A stretch of DNA of 64,000 nucleotides from Mermis nigrescens (taxonomy: Eukaryota; Nematoda; Enoplea; Mermithida; Mermithidae). Positions within the stretch are counted from its first letter, which is position 1; the number at the start of each line of letters is the position of its first letter. Positions 56,498 through 64,000 of this stretch are shown piece by piece. The stretch lies in contig JAVLUZ010000706.1 in assembly GCA_036768485.1 (NCBI GenBank), forward strand, positions 186,001 to 250,000, written 5' to 3'. The translations under genes and the position numbers were made by a program. The notes beneath the pieces were generated by a model, which was given only the letters and a program-made list of their open reading frames with translations, was not told where the DNA came from and made no database searches.

Positions 56498-59380
56498 ACA
56501 CGCGGTATATTTCTAAGTCTATGAGAAACTATATAGCTAGTTTTCTGAGCCAAAAAAAACAATAATTTTTTAAGCTAAAATTGCTGAATAGCGGTCATTT
56601 TTAAGCTATAACGTTTATGCGTTTACGTACGGTAGAAAAAGCAGCGTACAAACTTAACACTCATTTAAAATTGAAATAGTTTAATGAAAATGATAATTCT
56701 ATAGTTTCGGCCTGAAATTCTAGAAAATAATAGACCCACTGAGGTCTATGGTCAGCACAGTTTTATAAGAAACTTGGTATATTTCTTTAAGGGAAAGAAT
56801 ATTGAGAATATGATTAGCTAAAAAAATCGAACTATATATATAGATGCCCTAAAGTAATTTTTTTGTAATCGTATTCGACATAAATCTCAATGAATCATAA
56901 TAAATCCTGAATCTCAGCTGATCCCTGCTGTAGTTCCGGGACTGGATCGAAAGATTCCTTGGTTATAACCTTTGCAGTTCCATCACTCGCTAGGCATGCT
57001 GCAACGGTCGATCACTATTCATGCTGCGCAGTATTTACATTTGATAAATATTAGTTTTTCAGCCGGATTGCACTGCAGCAATTCCTCGTGAAGTGACGCC
57101 TGAAAATACTGAAATGCTGAAATAAAAAGTATATGTGAACTCGATGTATGCTATGTAAATGAGAGCCGGAAGATACGACGATGAGCAGATGCGTAAAAGA
57201 AGGCCCCAAACAGTGTGGAATAGCGGTTTTATTCTATTTTTAGAGACAAGTTCTGCTACGCGATTGCTCATTCGATATTATAAGTTTTGCAACTTTGTTA
57301 TAATTAGGCCCGTGCCCGGTGTTTCTTCAACCAGGTTAGGGTCGGGGCCTGCTCTGACCGGCCGAGCCTGGGTACTCGGTCGATCACTGTTTGGAAAACA
57401 TTCCGCCGAAAGCTTATATTATTATCACTTAAAGTAAACTTGAGTAATGGCGTTCGGCAATCATTTGTAACAGAGCTATTATGACAATTTTTCTTGGGTA
57501 TAAACTGCTTTTTCTCTTTGAGATTGTGAAGTGTTTTGCCCAATATGTTACTCCCACCTAACCCAAATAGAGCTGCACACCGAGTATCCGATGGATTCTA
57601 AAAAATTTAAAAATTAAAAAATTTTTACATTATATTAAAAAATACTGAACATTAAAAAATTCCGTAATCTGGGTACCCCGAATGTTCATTCGTAAAATTT
57701 TAAATGTCATCAATCACGATATATTTGCTAGGAATAAGATTAGGTAATTTCACTTCTCTAAAGTGCGATTATATCGCAGTGTAAATGACATTTGGCATAA
57801 TCTTCTAAAAATGAGTTTAAAAGTTAGAAGAAGCTGTTTATTTCTCGCTTATGAATAGGCATTGTTTCTTTGATAACACTCTCAGACATCGGTGTTCCGG
57901 ATAAAGTCAGTTCATATAAAATTGTTTATAAAAGATATTTGATTTTCCATTGTCCTGGCTCGAAACTTCTTTTGGCCAAGAGCCAACGGTCTTCTTTAAT
58001 TTATTAGGTACCGATAATTTACTACTTAACTAAAGTTGTTCGGTAGTTTAAATAAATGCGCGAATTTCGCTTGAATCATTCAGTTTTTATATAGAAAAGT
58101 TATGTAAACTTTTCTGAGCTTGATGCGTCCTCGCTAAGGCGAACACTTACGCGTTGAACTTCGAACATGGTGGACGTCATTTTTGAATTTGGGACGAATT
58201 TGGCCGTAAATATTCAGCATATACTCTACGACTAAAAGTCGTCCCGGCTTAGATCTTTTTTGTCTATAAAGTCTGGAATTCAAGATTTTCGGAATATTCG
58301 TATAAATCGTGGTTTTTGCGATCATCTAAAGTTCAGGCTGTTTTAAGACTCGCAGGGTCGCTATTTTTCGATGGACAAAAACGGTTAAAAGTCAAATATT
58401 TAAGACGCTCGATTACTCCTCATCTCCCGTATACTGCGCCTTTATTGTCTCGAAGTCAATTTTTAAGATAATTTGGGGTTAGCGCCGACTTAGAAAAATA
58501 CCACCGTTATTTATCTTTTCAGCGTCTCTACATTAAGTTTAAAAGCTTAATCGCGCAAAATATTAGAGCGCTTTATACCGATTCATGGGTTTATTTTCTC
58601 TTTTGTCGAAATCCTGAGCTTGCATAAAAAGATGCGTAAATAATTTGATTACAGTTTGACGTTTAATCGTTTTATTTGAATTTAAAAAGCCCATCAAATG
58701 AAGCGAGAATGACAAAAAGGCTTGGCCATGGTCATCAATTTTAGTGGTTAAGTTTGAGATTTTTAGACAGAATTCGGCTCGCTGTAGGCCTAACGTCACT
58801 TATGCCTACAAACTCAAATCTAACAATTTTCACAAGTTTCAAATTAGGGTTACGTCGGTGCTGGTAGGAACCAGAATTAGGTAGTATCTAAGCGCGGGTT
58901 GGCCGAACTCGCGAGTATGGTATGTAGATATGAAAAACGAAGATTGCATTAATGCGCGTAAGCGCCTTTTATCTACCGCTAAAATAAGTAATTTTCAATC
59001 AGATAATCTATAGACCATTTTCGCATAATTTTTTGCGAAAAAGGGAAGTTTTCGTACAAAATCTAACTTTTTTGTTGCCCCGTATGCGCTTTTTACGCAA
59101 CATCCAAGATACAAGTAATGGAAGAATTACACCTTATAGCGTATTACTTCGTTTCGTAGCGAAAAATTCCTACTATTCGCGGCTTACGCGGTTCTTCTCT
59201 TTTAACGCGGTCGTCGAAAATAATTTGGGTGCATTTTTCGCATCTAATTTGGGCGCTTTTTCTTCCCTTCCGATTCGATAAAACATTTTAATCGTTGGAT
59301 TTCGCAGCTATTTCGCCGCACTACCTCTGGTCGATGCGAGCGTTGTTATTTTGAATTAAATAAATTTTCTAAATTAGTCA
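56498..59380. other. Spacer upstream of Cbl; no gene recognised
   Basis: AT-rich. It should hold the Cbl promoter and 5' untranslated region. A GC-rich patch at 57305-57380 (containing GGCCCGTGCCCGG) may be a degraded MITE end. Open frames lack family features. Confidence 0.4.
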
Positions 59381-60812
59381 ATGAATATGAACTTGGGCTC
59401 ATTTTTTTCGCGCATTCACGAACGTTTATCGGAAGCGGTGGCCGGGTCAGCGGCCGGTAGAGAAAATTTGTCGCCGAGTCAAACGGCGTCGCTTTCGTCG
59501 ACGTCTCATATTAACTCCCATTCGGCTCTGCTACCCAACAGCGCCGGGTCACCCCTGCAGCCGGTCGATCGAAAGACGATTGAAAAAACGTGGAAGCTGA
59601 TGGACCAAGTAATAAATGCTTTTTCGTATATATTTGGGGAGTCTTCCATAAAAAAATAAAATGAAAAATTTATATAGACATGCCGTGCGCTTCATTTAAG
59701 CCGGTATCAATGGGGATCAGATCGGTTTAAAATCGTAGATCTCCGCCAGCGTCAATGAAAATTTTGCAAGCTGCCGTACGAGTCAAAGAAAAAATGACGA
59801 AAATACATAAAAATGATTCTAAAGCCAACTAGTCGGTCAATAAATTAAAAAAATGGAAGGCGGGGGGGGGGGTAAATGGACTTCAATTTTTGGCCGAAAA
59901 CTGCAGAAAACGGCTTAAAAATTCAATCTTTTCCGAAAAGTGGGGGAGAGGGGTTAAAATTTTTCTGGCTTTCGGGGGAGGGGGTGGGGAAGGCGTCCGA
60001 CTTTGGGTGGGGGATCCCTCATCCCCCTGTTACATGTACCTATGGTCGAAGGTTTTTAGGCTCGTGCTAAGATTTTTGGAGCGATCTTTGTACATCTTTG
60101 TACGCAAAGTATAAAGAGTTTTTGGCCGTTTTGCGATTTAACGAAAAAAGTACGAACAAACGGTGATGAAAAATATTCGAACAAAATGAACTTGTTGTGG
60201 AAATCGTAAAGTATGGCAGTTTAAACTCGCGATCGTTAAGTCACTTTAAATTTTTTTGTTTTTTTCGTATTTCTTCCGCGCTTTGCAACTTTAAAACGGC
60301 GAAGATCGCTTCATCGACAATTTTCGTGCCGCTTATTCAGCGATTTTGTTTAAACTCGATTTTGTTTAAACTTACTTTTAAATTTACAATTTTTTTCACC
60401 GACAGGTTGTGAAACTATGCCAGCAACCGAGGCTCAATCTTAAAAATAGTCCGCCTTTTATATTGGACATTTTGCCCGACACTTATCAGCATTTGAGGTT
60501 AATTTACGGCAAAGACGAGCCGCCGAGCAACAACGGCGCCGTCAACAATCGGGACAACGATTATTTTCGAATTTTCGTTTACAATCTGACGCGGAAGTGT
60601 AAATCGACGATTCAGTTGTTTAAAGAGAGCAAAGAATTGATGTTCGACGAACATTCGCACGGTCGTCGAAATTTGACCAAATGTTCTCTCGTTTTTTCGC
60701 ACATGTTGGCCGAATTGAAAGCTCAATATCCCAACGGTTCCTTTATCGGAGACGCGTTTAGAATAACGAAAAAAGACGCGGCCGAATTTTGGCGAAAAAA
60801 TTTCGGCTCCAA
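59381..60812 (+). CDS. Cbl-family E3 ubiquitin ligase, N-terminal exons only
   Basis: Cbl proteins are cytoplasmic adaptor/RING E3 ligases that bind phosphotyrosine through an N-terminal TKB domain (four-helix bundle, EF hand, SH2-like fold) and ubiquitinate activated receptor and non-receptor tyrosine kinases. Exon 1 is 59381-59608: Met start, Ser/Ala-rich linker, then [14 protein letters not shown]. It joins in phase 0 across a GT-AG intron to exon 2 at 60406-60812, which continues [54 protein letters not shown] and [15 protein letters not shown], the diagnostic start of the TKB domain. Exon 2 ends at a GT donor (60813) in phase 2. The EF-hand, SH2 and RING exons are not found before the window end, so the next intron exceeds 3.1 kb and the gene is partial here. 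The ATG at 59381 is followed by a second in-frame ATG at 59387; either could be used. Confidence 0.9.
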
Positions 60813-62344
60813 GTAATTTCTCAATGATTTGTAGGTCGATTTTTATTCATAAAAATTAATTATTTTTCCTACGATTTCACCAATATATTTCAGTATGCAT
60901 TTTTTTAGTCCGCTTTCGAGTGCTTTTTATTCGCATGATTCATTTTTTGCTTTCATTGCGTTTGTTTTTTTAACGTTTTTAATTATTTTTGTAATTAAAG
61001 TTCATGAGTATGAGGTGTATTTATTTATAGCTTCGTAATGTGCCAATTAAACGTAAAACCGTGATATAATTAATTATCTTTGGATTCGATAGAATCCAGA
61101 CATGATTAATATATATGTAGGTACAACGAAGTATTTATGCCCTGGCCATAAAATGATCTTTGGATTCGGGATTTTCAAACCCCACCCCCTCAAAGACTTT
61201 TCAAGTCCGGAAAAATATTTTAACCCCGTCAGAAATTTAGATTCTTCAAAAAAATCATAGAAAAGGTGCTCTTAAGTATTTTAGGCGATTTTTTTTTGTC
61301 TTTGTCAATTTTTTAGGTTTCGCACATTCCATTCATTTTTTGCTTATTTTGTTCAATTTCATCGAAATTTTTGTTTGAATAGAAAGAGTGTCGTCAGTCC
61401 AAAAAAGGCATTTCAGTAAAAAAAGTTTTGTGTTCTGAACCCCCGATGTTCCTATGAGTTTTTATTATTTTCTTTCTTTAGCTGTCGAAACCTAGATATA
61501 GAATCATTAATTTTTTTCTATAGGTTTTAGCTCTCCAGGCCTGCTCTTTATGGTTAAAATGATGGTTTAGAAAGTGATATGTTTGTTTTAAAACCGAATA
61601 TTTTTAAGTCGCCGCATCGCAAAACTAAGATCTTGACATTTATTTCGCTCAACGTCCTTTTTCTTATTTGAAAAGCCTGAAAGTAGGTATGTGCGATATT
61701 CAAAATAGTAGCATGATTTTGGTAATCCCACCCTAAAGTCGGTCGTCCATTCATCTAGACATGCGTAACATGGGAATTTCGGAGACGTGGGGGTGAAATT
61801 AAAAAGTTTTGCTCAAGTGCTTTTTTAAACCAAAATTTTTTTGGCGTTTCTGACAATGTTCTTCCTTTTAAGAACATAAAAAGATGACAAACATGACAAA
61901 ATCTTTAAAAAATGTGTAAAAATCGAGTAAATCGAACAAAATACAGTCAAATGATGAGTATATGGCGCCAAGCGCTGAAAATTTGACACTTTGAGCTAGA
62001 AACGTCGTTAAATCGCTTAAGACTACCTTTCTACGATTTTTTGGCAAATCGCAAAGTCTGGTGGTGTGAAAACTTTTTCAAAAGGGTGAACATTTTAAAC
62101 CCCCTCGGAACAAGTATGCACCCATCCTCCCATAGTCTAGTATCTTTTACCCCCTCCAATTTTTTTGGCAAAAACTTGTGCTTTTTTAGATCATTTCTAG
62201 ATAATGTTTTGCCATTTTCGGCCATAAATCGGAAATTATTCACCACCCTGCTCATTAAAAATGGCAGGCTATCTCCCTCCCTAAATTTTGAGCCGTTGCG
62301 TGTACATGAAAGAGATTATGACATTTGAGTTCAACGCTTACAAT

Positions 62345-62526
62345 CAGTGGCGGATCCAGGATTTTTCTAAGGGAGGCTGTACCCCTAAGGGGGGCGGAAC
62401 CCTGACTTGGGCGGAAAAATTAGCCGTTTTAAGCAGAAAATCGCTGAAAATTGCTCAAAAATCCTTAATTTTGCGCACTATTCCGGGCCAATGGGGGCGG
62501 CCGCCCGCCCCCTAAATCCGCCCCTG
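62345..62526 (+). mobile_element. Family B MITE, complete, 182 bp
   Basis: The shortest copy: CAGTGGCGGATCCAGG at one end, AAATCCGCCCCTG at the other (inverted match), perfect 8-bp duplication CTTACAAT at 62337-62344 and 62527-62534. It gives the clearest definition of the family. Confidence 0.95.
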
Positions 62527-63219
62527 CTTACAATAGTCGAGCATTCAATTTTGGAAGATTGAAATGAGGTCTTTGATGCCTTTTTTATAAGTTTGAATGC
62601 TGCTTCCGATTTGCGTAAATATGTAAGTAGGTTGGTGTTTCGATAAACGCAACTTTGAACAAAAAAATTTGCGTGGTTTTGCGCTAATTCCGGTACCGCA
62701 TGACGCATATTAAATTAAATTACTTTCTGGAAATATGTTCTTCCAAAAGGCACTTTTTTATGCAACGTCGATTAACGACGGTCGCTGACGTCATTGAATT
62801 TTGAACCGGTTTCACTTCGATTCATTCATCCAAATTTTTTTTTAAACTTTTTGAAATAACTTTTATGTTTGTTTCCTTCTTCGTAATTCTTGTTGATGAT
62901 TCTCAGATTGTTTGCAAAAAATTATGTCGCAAATTAAGTGCCGTATTCGATCTTTTGGGGTACCTACTGAATTTTCTTCTAATTTTTAAGAGAAAATCGG
63001 TCTCGCTGGATGATCAAAATTTATTTTTAAATGATATATACTTAATGACATGTAACAACTCCAAACTTTGGGAGGAGCGCTGTTTTTTCTTGTACAAAGC
63101 ACAGTTTTTTGTATTCGGCAAAGATTTTTCTCGATGTACAAAGACTTTTCGGGACCGTCTTTGTACACGTGCAAAGATTTTTGGGAAGACAAAAATTGCA
63201 AAATAGTTCTAAAATTCGC

Positions 63220-63252
63220 TAATCATTTCGGCGCTTCGCGCCGAAATGATTA
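63220..63252. repeat. Perfect 15-bp hairpin
   Basis: TAATCATTTCGGCGC and its exact reverse complement are separated by a 3-nt loop (TTC), in the Cbl intron. Confidence 0.8.
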
Positions 63253-64000
63253 ATTGTGTGTTCTATATATCTTTATTATGGCGAAAATTGCATTTCAAAA
63301 GGAAAAATGCCAAATGACGATTATTAGTGATTTTTGCCCTTGGAGACCCAGAAATTAGCTAAAATGCACTACCGAAAGTCGAATAAGTCTGTTTTTACCA
63401 CACTAAAATCGCTACTGTGCCATATTATAGTACCCAAAAAGTTTGTGTGTACAAAATATACGAAGAGTCATGGGGACCATTTTTGCACATGCACAAACGG
63501 ACCTTGTACAAAAAACACCGTTACAAAGACTTCGATTTTGTTACACAATCAGAAATCGGATAAAAACTGCCTGCCTTCACTGTGCGCGCAAAGATGGATC
63601 GCTTCAAAAACCTTTGCGCGAGCCTCAAAATCTTTGTCCCGTACAGAAAAGAACAGTAGGGACAAGGTCGTCGCCCATTTCACGGGTGTTGAATAATCTA
63701 GAAGTTTTGGCTAGAAAAAGCAAAAAAGCACCTAAAACGCACACTTTTCCAAAAATTGATAGGGGGGTAAAAATCTCAGTCTTGGGGTAGGCGTGGGGGA
63801 TGACTCGACTGACTTAGGGTTCGGGATTCCGCATTTACCTGTAACTTGTACGATTGTTTATATATTTTCGCGGATGAGTTAGGAAGCTACAAAATCAGTC
63901 GGTCGGGCTTAAGTTGATTTTTCGGGGAGGCAAGCCGCCTATCATTAAATTGGTTTGATCAGAAATATAGAGAGACGAACGTAAATATATTTAATTGGAC

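Larger units (their letters stand above)
60813..64000 (+). other. Cbl intron, partial; MITE and simple-repeat content
   Basis: No coding continuation of the TKB domain is visible. The stretch holds a family B MITE (62345-62526), a perfect hairpin (63220-63252), scattered TGTACAAAGA-type words around 63.1-63.5 kb, and two G-rich blocks related to each other (59.87-60.05 kb in the preceding intron and 63.76-63.85 kb). Open frames here lack family resemblance. Confidence 0.6.

Noticed and set aside
62865..63206. 113-residue open frame in the Cbl intron
   Set aside because: It shows no resemblance to the EF-hand or SH2-like part of Cbl and has repeat-like TGTACAAAG words.

Overview
The window is nuclear DNA from an invertebrate animal. 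Genes are split by spliceosomal introns, intergenic and intronic DNA is AT-rich and packed with transposon remains, and the three recognisable host genes are metazoan. An arthropod, perhaps a plant-sucking hemipteran, would fit the non-coding texture (hAT MITEs, GTACCTAC-rich words), but I cannot fix the taxon from sequence alone.

Host genes. (1) A complete Na+/K+-ATPase alpha subunit gene lies on the minus strand from 22725 to 3722. I could place 20 exons, which join in frame to 3012 nt (1003 residues plus stop), from an MGVG start to an ETYY end. (2) Divergently transcribed, 1.24 kb away, is a small secreted glycine-rich protein gene (23970-27320, plus strand) with a signal peptide and two EB-like cysteine modules of identical spacing. 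(3) The 5' part of a Cbl-family E3 ubiquitin ligase gene begins at 59381 on the plus strand; two exons are present (start of the tyrosine-kinase-binding domain) and the rest lies beyond the window.

Mobile DNA dominates the rest. A CR1/L2-like LINE (about 32.65-36.31 kb, resuming at 50.99-51.64 kb) is split by a 14.7 kb Ty3/Gypsy LTR retrotransposon on the minus strand (36315-50994) with about 1.05 kb LTRs, a gag CCHC knuckle, DTGS protease, YIDD reverse transcriptase, RNase H and DDE integrase, plus about 5.7 kb of unexplained internal DNA downstream of integrase. Several MITE families with clear 8-bp target-site duplications (hAT-like) are scattered through introns and spacers: family A (CATAGGTGGGCAGC ends), family B (CAGTGGCGGATCC ends), family C (CAGGCACGTAGC ends), family D (GGATCTAG ends), family E (CAGGGTTGGCAA ends) and family F (TAGGGATG ends). 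Elements are nested, for example D in A in a foldback satellite, B in F, and a tRNA-derived SINE in A.

Three or four elements have very long inverted arms; two of these (29.34-31.44 kb and 9.38-12.64 kb) carry tandem repeats inside the arms, like foldback transposons. Most transposon reading frames are broken. Points worth a second look are an acidic residue at the cardiac-glycoside site of the Na+/K+-ATPase (equivalent of Q111), a first intron that can only be read as GA-AG, and the foldback satellite arrays.
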